Origin: Larimichthys crocea
Taxonomy: Eukaryota; Chordata; Actinopteri; Sciaenidae
Reading direction: 5' to 3'
NCBI RefSeq assembly: GCF_000972845.2
Contig: NC_040033.1
Span: 6,656,726-6,720,725 of the forward strand
DNA length: 64,000 nt
A model generated the notes under the pieces. That model was not told where the DNA came from, made no database searches, and saw only the letters and a program-made list of their open reading frames with translations. Each line of letters begins with the position of its first letter. The stretch's first letter is position 1. Below are positions 24,901 to 55,467 of this stretch, piece by piece. The translations under genes were made by a program, and so were the position numbers.

Positions 24901-27829
24901 ATATACAGTCGAATCAGCATCTCATATGCTGTGTCAGAAATTTGTATTTTTGTGATTTAGCGCCCCCAGTTTCCAAAAACACTGTCTAAATACAGTATAT
25001 AATATACAGTATATATATAACAACAAATGACACAGCAGCCAGCTAATATTACTTATTAGTTCAACAGCAAGAAGCCCAGCTTGGCATCCGTCTTTGACTG
25101 AAAGTGAGTCCCAGATTTACCCCATGCATGCATCAAAATGATTTATAATGTGTTATTTTAAGGTGGAAAATTGACATGATGTTGCTTTAAACTGTGCACA
25201 GAGATGGCACATAGCATTAATACGGGTTGAAATCTGCTATTTACTTCTTAGTTGGAAGTATTCAAAGTTTTCTTCATATTTTTATTTTTCAAAGATTTCA
25301 CATTTGCCAGCGAAATGTCCCGACCGTGGCAACTTACAAATGCCCTCTTAAGTTCAAGGGACTCAGAGCATGAAGACCGAGCCTAAAGCAAAGATGAAAA
25401 GGGGAATAGGAACATACTTACTCGGATGAAAGCATGACATGACATTAAAGAAGTGGGGAGCAAAGAGAGATGGGAAGAAAGGCCCTGCAGCTCAGGGCTT
25501 TTCTACAACATCAAGCCCTGTGTTAGAACTGCTGTTGGAAATCACTTTATGAGCGGTAACAGCCTCTCCTGACATCTCCCAGCTTCAGGGAGTTAGACAG
25601 CCATGCACTTATGTTATTCTATCATCCCTAGCCTGCCGAGGATCCACGCAGAACACACAGCAATGAAAATTATCATCGAACAGACACTCAACAAGCCGGT
25701 TGTCTTAGCCTCTGGGAAGCTGAATCAAGAGCTGTAGACAAAACTACATTAGCTGAGCCTGAATCAATTCTGAAAACGGTCTTTCTAAGAGGGAAAATAA
25801 TGCTTCAGAAGTTAGAGAAAGAAGGAGAGTCTAAGGAGGCAAATCCATCCTGCGGTGATAAAATCTTTGATTGATGAGGTCAAATACTTCATCAAAGGTC
25901 TCCCAGCCTATTCTCCCGGTGTAAATTTAGATCTTTGACAGCTATTACGTGGTGGATTATGTGCTTGTTATCCGTTACTGTGGCCTCATTGAGCGATGCT
26001 GGTCCGATAATCAATGTGGCTGAGCTAGAGGGGCAGACTTTACATATCAATCTGTCTGTCTGTCTGACAGCTTCGAGCCACGACGTGAGATGTAACGGTC
26101 TGGAGGTCTGGCTATGAGACAGAAGTCAAAGATGAGGCTTTGATCAGATGTTTTTCCCCAGGCGTTTTAGACCTGAGAGACCAAAAAAAGGCGATAGAAA
26201 GGGTTATGCTTTTATTTTTGCTTTACTTAGCTCTATATGCAGTCTAATTATTCGCTTATTCTCCTTGTAAAAAATAATTATTTTCATTATTCATCCTGCA
26301 TTTTGACCCGTCTCGCTCTCTCTCTCTCTCTTTAGTGAACAAAACGTTAAGCAGTGCTTTGTCCGGACAATTCATCATTTCACTTCATTAGTGCAGAATC
26401 ACAAACAGCGGAGAGGGAAACGTGTCGATGAATCAAATATCCCCTGTGAACAGCACAGCCCTGAAACTACGCCATCTTCTATCGACCAAATGCTGCTAGA
26501 AAGCACCGACACAGTTTTACGTCGATCCTTTTTTATGTAATTTTGCAAACATTTCAGCTTGAAGTTAAATAATCTCTTGCGTGATTCATTATTTTTTTTT
26601 ATCAAGGATGTGCTGAAAACACATAGATTTGCTCTAACGTGACATTTGCAGAGCTGGGATTCATTCAAACATGCAAATGACTGGCTGGCAAGTATCATTA
26701 TGCATCCAGTTAAGTGTGGTGAATTAAACTGTCATCCCGAGCCCCCCTCTCACCTATTTTACAGCTGATGTTATTCTTTGATTGTGTTACCGGCTGTGAC
26801 AAGCGTAGCGGGGACGTGACATGCTGTAGTTTCGCGTTACTCTTCATCACTGGCACACAGTAGCAGTCACTTACTCCTCTCAGTTAGGGGTCACAAAAGG
26901 ACAGAAAAGAAGAAAGAGGGAGAGAGAGGGAGACAGAGATAGAGGGGAGAGGATATTTACGACTCAGACGGTGGCGAGGGTGAGCTGCATCCCAATGTCT
27001 GTTCCTTTACTGCCTGGCTCAAGAACTCTCTCAGGAGAGCAGAAATAAGCCTGTGCAGAGATTGCTGGTAATACAGGTCTCGAAGTGTTCAGGTGTGTGA
27101 GTGTCTGTGCACCGTCAATGACAGAAAAAAAAGCCAAATATCACCCACTTGCGAGGTCTTATATGAGAAATCCATCAAATGGGATTCAGTGTTGGACATC
27201 ATCTAAGAGCTTATCGATGTTCAGTACATTCAGGTACTTTGTGATGAAGCACTGTAATTTAACTTTTCTTTTTTTGACCGTGCTCACTTTCTCTCAAACT
27301 GTTTCTTCTGTTTTTGTTTTAGCTGATTTCGTTCCGTTCCCGTAATCGCCCACAATCCTTTCTTAAAAAATGCGTCAAATGAGGTTTTTGTTAGCTGACA
27401 AATATGTGTCTACAATAATGAATTTCACAGTGGGTGACTGTTGAATATTGTGTCAAACTAAAGGGGACATAACCAATAAAGTTGTTCCCGTGTGCCGTTG
27501 GCCTGTCGGGTCTGACTTCAACACTAATCAAATGCATCCGCTGACAGCAGTCCTCCTTCAATCATTCCAAGTGCTTGATATTCAGTCTGTGGTGTCCTCT
27601 TTCCAGTGATATAACAAGTCTGTCCCAGGTTCTTCCCTGGGGCTCTGTTACCTGTCTCACTTTTTGTTCCACTGATTCAATCCCCTGCCAAATCTGTCAG
27701 ACAGTCTGGCCTTCTCTTGGTTTTAATGACTGCCCAGTGTGATACAGTGAAGTCTGACACCCACTCTTACAGTTTTAAAGAGTGTAGAAAGTACAAGTGC
27801 TGGCTGGTTTTGACATGACATGAGATTTG

Positions 27830-28680
27830 AAACTTGGAATCAAGTCTGATTTCCGACTTGGACTTGGCTACCGTGAGGCTCGAATTACTCAAAGACTTGG
27901 CTTTAGTCTTGAGATCTAGTTTGGACCAAAGTAAACAAAATACAAACTTGACACTTGACTTGGACTTGACTGTGAAGTTTGATCACCTGAAGATTTGAAT
28001 TGAGACTTGAGACTTGGACTCGGGGAGTATTTGAGTGACAAAATAAGGACTTGAGACTCCCTAAAGACCTGAGACTAAAGACTCAGGTTGTCCATAAGTC
28101 ACAAAAATGACTTGCCTTACTTAAGACTCGACTACTTGAAGCCTTAAATCGAGACTTGACCTAATTACCTAATCTGGACATAGGCCAGACTAAAGTGAAC
28201 AAAACCAGGACTTCAGACTAGACTCCTTGAAGAATTGAGACTCGATTCTGACTTACTGTTATTTCAGTTTGGGAACTGACTTAACCATTGTGGGACTAAC
28301 TTACTTGCGACTTGACTGCTTAAAGACTTGAGACCAACTTGAAGATGTGGTTGAAGACCTTACATAAGTTTTGACTAAAGACTTTAACCATGACTTGAAC
28401 CTCTGTGACATTTGACTTAACTTGAGACTTGACTCAATAAAGACCTGAACTAAGGACATAGATTTGGGACAGACTAAAGTCACAAAAAAGTTACATGGAT
28501 AACTTGAACGTGAAGTGTCCCAGTTTCTGACTTATGGACAATCTTGCCATAACGGACTCGAGACTTCAAAGCAAAATGCTCAGTTTCTGACTGGGTAAGA
28601 TCTTGCGTATGACTTGACTTGGACTGGCCCTAAAGGATAAAGACTTGAGATTGTTCTGACAGAATTGAGACTTGCTGACA
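27830..28680. repeat. Degenerate GACTTGA-rich minisatellite-like tract
   Basis: For about 850 bp the words ACTTGAGACTTG, GACTTGGACTTG and AAAGACTTGAGAC return at irregular spacing. The strand bias is consistent throughout. No fixed period survives, so it is an old tandem array or repeatedly shuffled simple sequence. Confidence 0.7.
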
Positions 28681-31600
28681 GACACCTGCTCCAGGTGCAT
28701 AGGAAGCTCAAACTGTAAAACTTTCTTCTTTTTAAATGGACTCTGTAGCAGCTGTAGAAATGGGCAGGAATTCAAGTTGACTACCATTTATCTCTCTTGT
28801 CCATGTCTCACATGTGCTCAAACACCTACAGATAGGTCTTCGGCCGGAATTGCTCTGATGAATTGCTTTCGTCATTGGTCCTGGCTGTGTGTGAGTGTGG
28901 TGAGTAATGAAGAGGCCGGTGATGCTGCACAACTCCTCCTCAGTTGCCTCTGAGCACAGGTGCGCTGCGTGGGAGTTCAGCGCTGAACGAGTTAGAGATT
29001 CATTCATCCTGCGAGAGCTGCAATAGCTTTCTCCATTGTTGATGTGATGTGAGAGTGAACTTGAGATTCAGTGTTTTGGCATGCATGACAATGAGGATAG
29101 AGGGCTTCAGAGAATACCACCAAAACCCGAGATAACATATTCAGAAAAGCATGTTCCTGCTCTTGTGCTGTGCTCCGTAGCTTCTACATTAATGACGACT
29201 GACAAGCGCATTATCTTTAATTCTACACTGTCTTTTTTTCCCAGTACTGACATATAAAATATGTTGACATGGGGTGTATAGCCAAAACATGGATATGAGC
29301 TGACAGCTTGCTCACTGAGCACATTAAATCTGCATAATCATGATGCTGCCATCGGAGACATATGAACATAAACCTGGAGATAAACCTTCTTGTGAACTGT
29401 TTCACACCGGCACATCTGTTTGATCACGTCAGACATCGTGTAGATCAGATGTTGGTTATCTGGACTCCACTTTTTTAGAACATATAGCTTAATAATCAGA
29501 CATTTTGTTTCACTTCACTATATACTCACTATTTATATTCAGGTTTTCTGTTTGGATTAGGTTGTTTTATCCCTCCTGCCAAGATAATTTCAGCTGACAC
29601 AGAAGCAGTGCACTTTGAAGTATTTGTTGATTTAACATATACAGCTTGGTCTCGACCACTCTGGTTGCACTTATCTTGGCAGTTCCTCTGTCTCCAACAC
29701 AAGAGGATACCCATTCCTAATCCCATCTACACAGATCTAATTGGCATTTTATCTGACCAGGAAGACAGCCGTCAATGGACACACTAGATCTATTGAACAG
29801 CTGAAGAATGGATCCAAAGGTCTTGAACCGGGGTGCTTTAGCTCTTTTCCTGCACCTATATAACCTGGTGACATGTAGTATACTAGTGATTGGCTGGGAC
29901 AGGAAGGGTGATGTGTCTCCTCTGGCGCTATGGTCAGAGTGAACGACATGTTGGGATCCTAATGTTCTTTTAATGGCTGGTGTGTTGCTGTACCCCGGGC
30001 AGGGCCTGGAGGGGAGTGATGCCGCTGATTGATAACCTCTGCCAGCATTCATGACGCAGCATCAGCAACTCATCCTGCCAGGTTTTACCATCCAGGGCCA
30101 CTGGACTGACAGTGCTCAGGCATACAGCTCACCACAGTGACTCAGCAATATGGCCACCTTCAGGGATGGAAGGATTAGAAAGATCCCTGGAAACCTATTC
30201 CTGTTTTGTAGTCTTTGCTGCTTGTGTTTAATTTAGGCCTGTTGTTGCATCAAATCAATACTTGTAATCATTCACTTGTTGTGTGTATCCAGGCTGGACA
30301 ATTAAGTTATCAAAGCCCCAGAGTCTCTTTTGTGCTTGAGTCACTGGCACTGGTTTTTAACCCTCCTACTGACGTAAAACGGTTCCATAACACAATTGTT
30401 CATAGCTGTAATCGGTAATCAGCTTCCCCGTTGCACAATAAGCCGCGGTCTTGCAAAGCGGTTGGTTCGTTTCGCAAGGTCACCAACCTCAAAGGTAAAG
30501 CCGTATTCCTGATCCTCATCAACGTGGATGCAAGAAACACATGGACAGAGCAAGAGTGCAGACGTAGCACTATATCGGGGACCGTTTACTGATTCCCATC
30601 GAAGGGTGAAAAGGCATCAAAGGAAAAATGGACGCCCTCTGTGTCAACATGTCCCCTGGGTGGATGTGGAAGGGATGGGGCTGAGGGAAGTTCACACGAC
30701 TTAAAAATGAGATCACACCTTGCAAGCTTTGATGAGTTCAGCACTTATGTAACTAGATTTTGATGCAAGCGGCTGTAAAGATGACCTCACTGAAGGTAGC
30801 TTCATTAGCCAGTTTTCTTGGTCTTTATATGTTGCTGTATTTTGCGACATGTGTCCAATAACTTCAGCTTTCACACTTCACCTCTCTTTTCTCTACCTCC
30901 GCCCTCGGACAAAAGCTGACTGAGAGAGCTCCGTCCACTTCGTAACGAAGAGATAAACCAAAGCGTGAGAGAGTCGAAAAAACACCAGAACAGTTGTGAT
31001 TGCAGGTCCAGTTATCAGCTGTCTGTGAGAACACAACACTGTAGTTCACACCGTCATTGTCGACTCCCACACCTCCCTTCCCTCCTCCTCTCGTTATGGA
31101 AAAGCTCTCAGGCTGCAGCCAGTTGTGGGCAAGCAGCCAGCCTGTTGCCACAGCTCGTATACATAACCCGCAGAATGGAGGGAAGTCCAAAATTAAAAGC
31201 ATTGTTATCCTTGTGGCCGGTGGCCACAGGGAGATGGAGTGACAGGCTTATTTCATTGTGACGTCTCGGGTGACCTTGGCTTTGGCCTCTATGTCTGCAC
31301 CCCCTCCAGACACACTATTCAGAGCTGCAGTCTGGGACCTTCAGGGACCAGGGCCTGTCAGCAGGACCATAAACACAAAGCCTGCACCAGAGTCCCAGAG
31401 ACAAGCAGACTGTTAGCGGATTTCTCCCTCTGCCTATAGTTTCTATAAATCCAAATCTCCTCCTTTTTTTTTCTTTTTTTCCCAATTCTGTTCGAGCCCT
31501 GAAATGTCCTTGTGAATGAATTTGAATATAATGTACTATTAGGGTTGCCATGGTGATGGCTGTCGTCTGCGTGCATGTCAGTTGCCATGCAATTTTTTTT

Positions 31601-33400
31601 CTCCCCCCTTTCTCCAGTAGGAAGCTGGGCTGTGTATGTGCAAAGTGCTAAAAAGACAAGTATGATGCATTTTAACATCTCTGAATCCTTCTTCTGCTAC
31701 AGGAGGGCGGAGACAGACATTTTTCCCCCATTTCCTTATCAGCTTGGACTTCCTCATGCACTGCAGTCCCTGTCACTGCTAATACTGTTGTATCCTTGGA
31801 GAGGATGCATCCATCCGCCCTCTCAGATACACATGAAGATGTCTTATTTTAACTTTCCATTGTGAAACTTCATAACTCCAAGAGCACACACAGTTCCTCA
31901 CCTCCGGGTCTTAAAGGCTGAACAGCACTGCAATAAAAAGGGCAGCGCTGGTGGGAGTATGTTCTTTCAGATACTGGTGAGATGATAAAATATGATCATG
32001 GAAGTCTGGTTTGAGTAAAACGTACAGTTTGAAAGCTTGTCAGATATTGCAGAGAGATTTAAAAAAGGGTTTTTCAACTATGGAAACTTATCTTAAGATA
32101 ACTTATCTTTAAGTTACGTATCAAGAATCTGCACTTGCACGTATTTGATTTGCTTTGTTCGATGACTGCGGCAAAAGTTGGACCAGGCTTTAATGTGTTT
32201 GCCAGACGAGCATGCTTTTTTTTTTTTTTTTTTGTCCGAGCCCTTTGTATGTTTGCACCCCTGTTGTGTCAACACAGCGGTCTCATTGCAATGCATGAGG
32301 AGGTTGTGTTTTGTAATGTAGTGGTAATGTCTGTGTGAACAGACAGCCTCTATGCAGGGCCTCCGTCCACCCAGTAGGAATCCCTTGTGCAGTAACAAGG
32401 ACATGATCCTGCACCAACTTCCCATCTGTGAACGAAAGTCCTGGAATTGAATCCAGGTTTCTGCGTCGGTGGTTGAGCGTTAGGACTTGCGGCAACAACA
32501 CTGTCAGCAGCTGCCAATGAAACTCTCATCCTGTACTCGATTGTGGCAATGCCGTGACCCCGACTGTCACCCTCTATTATCTTTTACCTGCATGTATGCA
32601 GAGCTGGACTTCTGGACGTCTTTTGTCCATGCAGCTTGTCCTCCTTCCTCAGCAAAAACCTCACGCTGCTCCGTGATAACAAGTATAAATGATAGTCACA
32701 CTGCCTGTGACTATCGCCACTTCCCCCCACCCACCTTTCCCTAGCCTCACCCCTTGTGCCCTGCAAATTAAAGAGCGTGTCTATGAGCCTGCGTTTGCCT
32801 GGTAGCGCTGATGAGGTGTAATCACCGCGGAGAGGCTCAGCTGCTCTCTTTGCACCGTGCCATTGAGCTCATTAGACCAGGAACGTGACGCTGAAACAAA
32901 TTTAAACGCAGGGAATGAGTTTATCTGCGGAGCTGCTATCACTGCAGCGTTATGATGTTGCTTTGAGCGGATGCGAGGAAGGGTTTGGGATGGTCGCAGC
33001 TAGTGTCATTTCTTCAGACGTGAAGCTGGGAAAAACTAATTTTCTGCTGCTACTACTGTATTCTTGCAGCCTCATCTCTTTTGCAATTACTCACACTATA
33101 TTACGACTGAGCCCACACCATTATAGTCAAAGCTGTAAGTTAAGAGCGGCGCAGCAGCGTGTATCTCTGTTTCCATTTTCTAAACACTTGCATTTGTCAT
33201 CTGAAGGTGTGCCTTGATGGCCTATTTAGTTGCGTATTTTTACATTATTGTTTTCATTCATTTCATTCTCCGTTATAATAGGAGAATGGAGCCAGGAGCA
33301 GAAATAGAGTTTTCCAATTTGTCATATGATAAAAAGCCGTGCCCATTATTTCATGCTTTTGATTTTCCCTTGTTAAGAGGCAAATACACCTGAACGCCAT

Positions 33401-33445
<45 letters not shown>
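33401..33445. repeat. (ATAG)n microsatellite
   Basis: Eleven ATAG units in tmem108 intron 1. No LINE tail is recognised beside it, unlike the array at 55.4 kb. Confidence 0.95.
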
Positions 33446-34668
33446 ATTAGCAATATATTTTGTGAACGAGGCGTGCTAAGACTTGCCTGACAACATCCAT
33501 ACAAGCAAACAAACCACAGCTGTAGCTGAATAGATGTTCATCTAATTACTGTTGTATATGTACAAACATTTTGTCAGCATCAGTTACATTGCTCAACATT
33601 TTCTCCTTCAGGCTTGTGCTTGTGCAAGTTCACCTTCCCCCATTACTCAACAAAAGTTTTCAAAAGTCTCAAAATAGTCTGGGCTTGCATAGTTCAGATT
33701 TATAGCTCCACAAAGTTTACGGCCATTAAAAGGTTGCCACAATGGCAATAGCAATATAAACAGGATGACTCAGACGTAGTGTGCTGCCTCCTCTCAGTCT
33801 CCAAAGCGAGGCTGCATTTATGAGAAATAAAGCCTTATGAAAGGATCAGTACCAATAATACCCCGTGCTCTTGTTGTCTGTCCCTTTCATCTCGCACTGG
33901 TCTCCCACAGAAATGCAGTGTGCCTGCAACCAGACCCTTCGTCCTGGGGGGGGGGGCGCAAATCCAATTTCACAAATCACACTTGCAACAGATTATTCAT
34001 GCAGGTAGGATGAAGGGCGCTTAGGTGTGTGTATACGTTCGAACGCACTTGCCATATGGACGTTTCCAACAAAGGGGAGGTAAGCATGCACACACACATG
34101 CACGTACTCCTCTGGGGGGGGTGAAAGGAGATGTGTGTGTGCTTGTGTCTGGCCTTTCATTTAACAGAAGGCCATCAGTGAGTCACTCTCCTAAAGAGCA
34201 CCCTTGGGTACTTGTGTTGCTGACATGCACGCAGTGGCTGTCTCGGAGCAAGGCTTACTGGTCAATGTTTAATGCTCCATAATTGGTTTTACTGACCAGC
34301 ACAGCCTGCAGGATGCCAATGCTGATTTGAAGCCTGGCAGCTGAGACTGACCACCACTGCAGTCCTACCTGGTCTTTTATTGTGAATTGTTACTAACGTG
34401 TAATTCATGTCCTGCTCTGTGAGGTCTAACTCTTTTCTGGGAGTCATTTCTAGGATTAAACTGTCAAGGTTAATCTGCACAATCATGTCTGCAGTCCCTT
34501 TTCCGTGTCTATTCTCCTTGAACCTGGCCAGACATAATCACAGTATGATACCTTACCATGACTCGAATGTGATTTTGATACCCGAGCATTAAATTTCATC
34601 TCTCTCTCTCTCTCTCTTCATTAGAGAACCATGAGCACTGTGGAGGAGGAGCCGGATCACATGATACC

Positions 34669-51205
<16,537 letters not shown>

Positions 51206-51718
51206 AGACAGAAAAAAAAGAGAGAAACTGTTGGATTCTCCTCTTCTACTCCCCCTGCTGTTGTTGTCTATTTTATATATGTGGTAAATATTCAGAGACT
51301 TTGACTTTATACTGTATATGACAAACACAAAGAGCAACCAGAAAGAAGATTGATGTAAACATACACTATTTACTATGAGAATGCACCTCGCATATTTTTC
51401 TGATGTACATTTTCTACAAAAGGCTTAATTGTGATAAAAAGGTTTTTATTGTCTTTATAAAATACAGAGTATATGTGGTTTTGTTTTCATTACAGTGGCT
51501 TGATGGCGAGTGCACTGTGGATGCTGCCACATAAAATCTGCTTTAGAGAGAGAGAGGAACGTGCTATGAAAAACATTAAAGCAGTTCTTTGTAATTTTAT
51601 TTTTCCTTTAAAATCAATCCCAAAATACTTATATAGCCTGTTGAACTTGAATATAGCACCTACGTATTTGAGGGGGGGAGGGGGACTGAGATTTGTGGCA
51701 AAATACTGTTCATGAGAT

Positions 51719-52799
51719 CAGGGGCCATATTTATCAAACTGAGCAAACTTAGGAGTGAATAAGACGTATTTATCAAGCGACTTACTCCTGTAACTTTGAA
51801 GAGCTGCTCTCAAGTGATCACATGATTAATCACATGTATGCTCTGAGCAAGACCAACCAATCAGAAACATGGATTTGCCGTACACCTGCCCCATTGTTCA
51901 TTCGTCTTTATCTTATTTTTCCGTTTTACTTTGCAGCGTTATTCTGCCAAAATATATATTTTTTAAGATTTAATTTTCTTTATGTGAGCTTTTGTAGATT
52001 TTTTTTTTTAAAGCTTCATTAATTGAATTGTTTGAGTAAAATACAATATACAGCAGATTAAAGTAGGACAAAATCAAACATTTAAAGTGACTATAATCAG
52101 TGTTTTATAATAACAGTGTATGTGTCTTTATGGAGCTCTATAGTGAGTTTCAGCTCATTGTTTAGCAGTATAACTTTACTGTTTTCAGCTCATTCAAATC
52201 TCATTGTACACTACCTGCTCAGCATCAAACAACAGGCAGAGACAGTTGGCACTAGCCGGTGAGCGTAGTGGAGCATTTAGCAGTAGTTGGTAGAGACCAA
52301 AATCAGAGCTAAAAGAGGGTGATTATTAAACAAAAATTCACCAGGTGGACATAAACATGACTAAAAATGAATGATGATGTTGTTCCGTGACTGCTGGATG
52401 TGTATAAACATTTTCAACACGTTCGCAATATCAATTCACAAGCTGGTAATATGTCAGTATGTGTTTGTAACTTGTTTTTGCTGCCCTCATGTGGTCAAGA
52501 AATCAGTTATTGCAGGTTTAAAAAGTTTTAAAACAGTCACAAACATACACAGTATATGTACATTTTTAGATTTGTTATGTTATCCTTTTAAATAGGGATT
52601 GGATAAAAAGAAATGAGATGAAATGAAAGAAAACTGCAAAACTGAAGCAGGAAAGAAATTCTTCTGTTGGCTTCTTAAATTTAATAGCATTGTCTAATCA
52701 TAAGAAATGTGATAAATATTTTTATTCTCATGTTTGCAATTTAAAAGTGAAGCATTTTTGTTGAACTTTTTTTTTGCAGTTTGATAAATACGGGCCCAG
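51719..52799. mobile_element. Terminal-inverted-repeat element in tmem108 3' UTR
   Basis: CAGGGGCCATATTTATCAAA at the left end and, inverted at the right end, CTGGGCCCGTATTTATCAAA match at 17 of 20 positions and continue to about 24 bp. The interior (about 1.08 kb) has no transposase frame. I see no convincing target duplication, so the superfamily is left open. Confidence 0.6.
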
Positions 52800-53817
52800 A
52801 TTGAAGTGGTTGATTTGAGCAGAATATTTGGGTGATTTTAGGGTCTACATCCTGCAGTTTGGACTGACTTGAAATGGCTTTCCCCCTCATGTGTCACCAG
52901 CTTCTATTAAGAGGGACCACATAGATGTCTTAATTCCTTATGTTGGCCCTTAATATATCAGTATGTGTGCGTGTGAAAGCCCTGTTTGTGCATGTAGGCA
53001 TACTCTTTGTGAGTGTGGATGGATGAGTTTAAATGTGCTGCCCCCCTTAACCAAATATCACTGTTACTTTAAGTCAAACAAGACTTTGTATCACTTTCAG
53101 CTCCGTTTGATCAGTTTCTCTGTGTGTCTGTCTGTGCCTCTGTATGTGTCTGTCTGTCCTTCTGTCTGTCTCTTGTCTGTATCGTGGGGTGGCTACTGGT
53201 TATAATCCAGTTTGAGAGAGTTTCTCAGCGCTGTAGGAAACAATTAGACCAACTTTGCTAATGTAAATGTCTCCCTCCATAAATACTGTGTTTGTCCATC
53301 AATGCAAACTGTGTTTGTTGAAGTGTTGAATGATTGTTGAATTAGTTGCTGGACCACATAATACATGTTAGAGGCTGTTGACCAATAAAAACACTGAGAT
53401 AAATAATGTATGCTGAATATTTACTGTGAGCACATACAGAGGCAGTTTAATCAAAAAGAGAAAAAAAAAGTGCGTTTGAATATTTTGTTTTAATTATTGA
53501 ACCTGTGGTCCTTCTATCATCTGTTTCACTTTGCATTGCTGCAGTTTTCTTCAATAATCAATGCTGCCTGCCTCTATCGTCGCTAAAGATTTTCTGCATT
53601 GTGAGATGTTGTTCCAAAATCGCCGAGTCAAAAGGTGACTTTGAATAACACGGTTAAACATATTGATATTTCCTGCATTGGATGCTCACAGCTGGGCTTC
53701 TTGTTTTGCACGCTCAAAAGTGGATATTTTACAAAACGTTCAGTGGCACGGTGGAGCAGTGTTCAACATTATGTATTTTTTGTACTGTAGTATACACTGT
53801 ACTTTTTACTGCTGAGC

Positions 53818-53823
53818 AATAAA
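53818..53823 (+). terminator. tmem108: tmem108 distal poly(A) signal
   Basis: AATAAA followed 25-35 nt later by GATCTGTTTGTCTC, a GT-rich downstream element. It is the best poly(A) signal between tmem108 and cdv3. An upstream AATAAA at 53,384-53,389 may also be used. Confidence 0.65.
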
Positions 53824-54401
53824 ACAAAGAAAACACACACGGACTGATCTGTTTGTCTCATTTACCCTCTTGAAAACTAAATTTACAGTTATTTTTTTAT
53901 ATTTTCTCATATCACCATGGCAGAAAATTATTTAATCTATCACTTCTGCTGCACTGTATGTGTTTGTTGGCTGTCATACTTACTGGTTTACTACATACCA
54001 AAGCAGGATAAACAGTTTCGCTGACCACAGCACATCCATTGATGCAGCGAGCTGGAATTTTCTCTTTGTGCACCAGTGCTGCAGCTGGTCAAGTGACCTC
54101 CAGCTCTGGGAATATGACGTCAATTCAATAATCTGTTTACAAGCCTGCTTTACTGCTGAGGAGAGGCTTAATTTGAATGTTATTAACAGATTTGTAGGCT
54201 TGTTTAAATCTGGCAAAACATGACAGTTCCACAGTTCAATTATGTGCCCATATTTAAAGACCTTTATAAATTAATGGTCACATGCTGTTGGGCAAGTGTT
54301 GTCTAAATAAATGCCCAAAGAGTCAGAATTGCAAAAGTTTCTTTTGTTTAAAAAACATTTTGGAGGTTATCAAATGGTCATGCTGAGAATTTGGTCTTAA
54401 A

Positions 54402-54442
54402 ATAATAATAATAATAATAATAAGAAGAAGATAATAATAAGA
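54402..54442. repeat. (TAA)n / (GAA) array
   Basis: TAA units interrupted by AAGAAG, in the A/T-rich tmem108-cdv3 spacer. Confidence 0.85.
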
Positions 54443-54669
54443 AGAATTCCTCTGAGATCCACGTGGCAGTTGTATGTATTTAAAAAAAAGAAAAAGTAAT
54501 ATAAACTTTAAATTTATATATAGACATTTGGTATTCTGCCAGGGAAAAGGAAAAAGATGAACGCTAGGAATAAATATTAAATACATGGTAAGTCAAAAAA
54601 AAGTTGCATTTAGTCATGAGTTTTCAAGTCAAAATTATGATCTATGAAGTAAAAAAAAGATACTAAGAA

Positions 54670-54910
54670 GAGAAGTTTTTATTAATCCCTCAAGGGGATC
54701 AATTCTTTTTTTTTTCTTTACATGCATTTTGACCCAAAACACAACCACACACATACAAAGGAACATGCAAATGTGGAGAGAGATTGTGACGTGATGGGCC
54801 ACCTGACACCCTTCCATGCTACCAGTCCCCTTCCATACTTTGGTACAACTGGTCTTGAATCAGTAACCCTCTGGTTCCTAAGCAAGTCCCTATGGACTGA
54901 GCTATGGAGT
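54670..54910. mobile_element. LINE-tail-like remnant 1
   Basis: Starts TTTTTATTAATCCCTCAAGG and later holds TCTTGAATCAGTAACCCTCT and GACTGAGCTATGG. These phrases recur at the 3' ends of fish LINE-derived repeats. Moderate decay. Confidence 0.45.
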
Positions 54911-55387
54911 CATGAATTCATATTAAACAGTTTTATCAAAAATGTTATGTCTCATGGTGTATATCAGTGATGGATGATTTATGATGGACGGTGTATTTTA
55001 AAGTGTAAGTATAATAGATTATTTGTAAGGGGATGCTTAGTGTACAGGGTTACTGACACTGACTACATGACTGATTTAACTGCCAAGTCAATATTTTTTT
55101 ATTATCTTGTAATTTTAAGTTTGAGAAATGTAATTTACTCTTACTCATTATATATATTCAACTTCTGAAATAGTATAACTAGGTTATGTGGCAATAAGAA
55201 GAATTTAATATTAATTAAGGTTAATATTAAAATATAATTAAATGAAAACATTGATAAACGTTTTTTTCCCCAAGCTTATGAAAGAACAAACAAACAGATA
55301 AAGGATTTCAGTCATACTAGTTCACATTGTACAATAGTAACATAGCACCAGCATAGTTACATGATAGCATAGTAAGGATCAAAGGGG

Positions 55388-55467
<80 letters not shown>

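Larger units (their letters stand above)
9854..34624 (+). other. tmem108: tmem108 intron 1 (24.8 kb), repeats and non-coding DNA
   Basis: No exon with good splice sites and family-like peptide was found on either strand. Contents listed separately: MITE at 11,072; hairpin at 13,822; TG/CA arrays at 10.74, 16.13, 18.91 and 19.14 kb; SINE at 17,268; GGA array at 20,800; interspersed repeat at 21,655; GACTTGA-rich tract at 27.8-28.7 kb; (ATAG)n at 33,401. The remaining sequence looks unique and may hold enhancers. Confidence 0.6.
51206..53840 (+). other. tmem108: tmem108 3' UTR
   Basis: No good poly(A) signal occurs just after the stop. Candidates are ATTAAA at 51,575, AATAAA at 53,384 and a strong AATAAA at 53,818 followed by a T/GT-rich stretch. 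The last would give a 2.6-kb UTR. The UTR contains a terminal-inverted-repeat element (51,719-52,799) making up about 40% of its length. Confidence 0.6.

Noticed and set aside
55388..55467. CRISPR-like regular array
   Set aside because: It is an uninterrupted 4-bp microsatellite without spacers, attached to a LINE tail.
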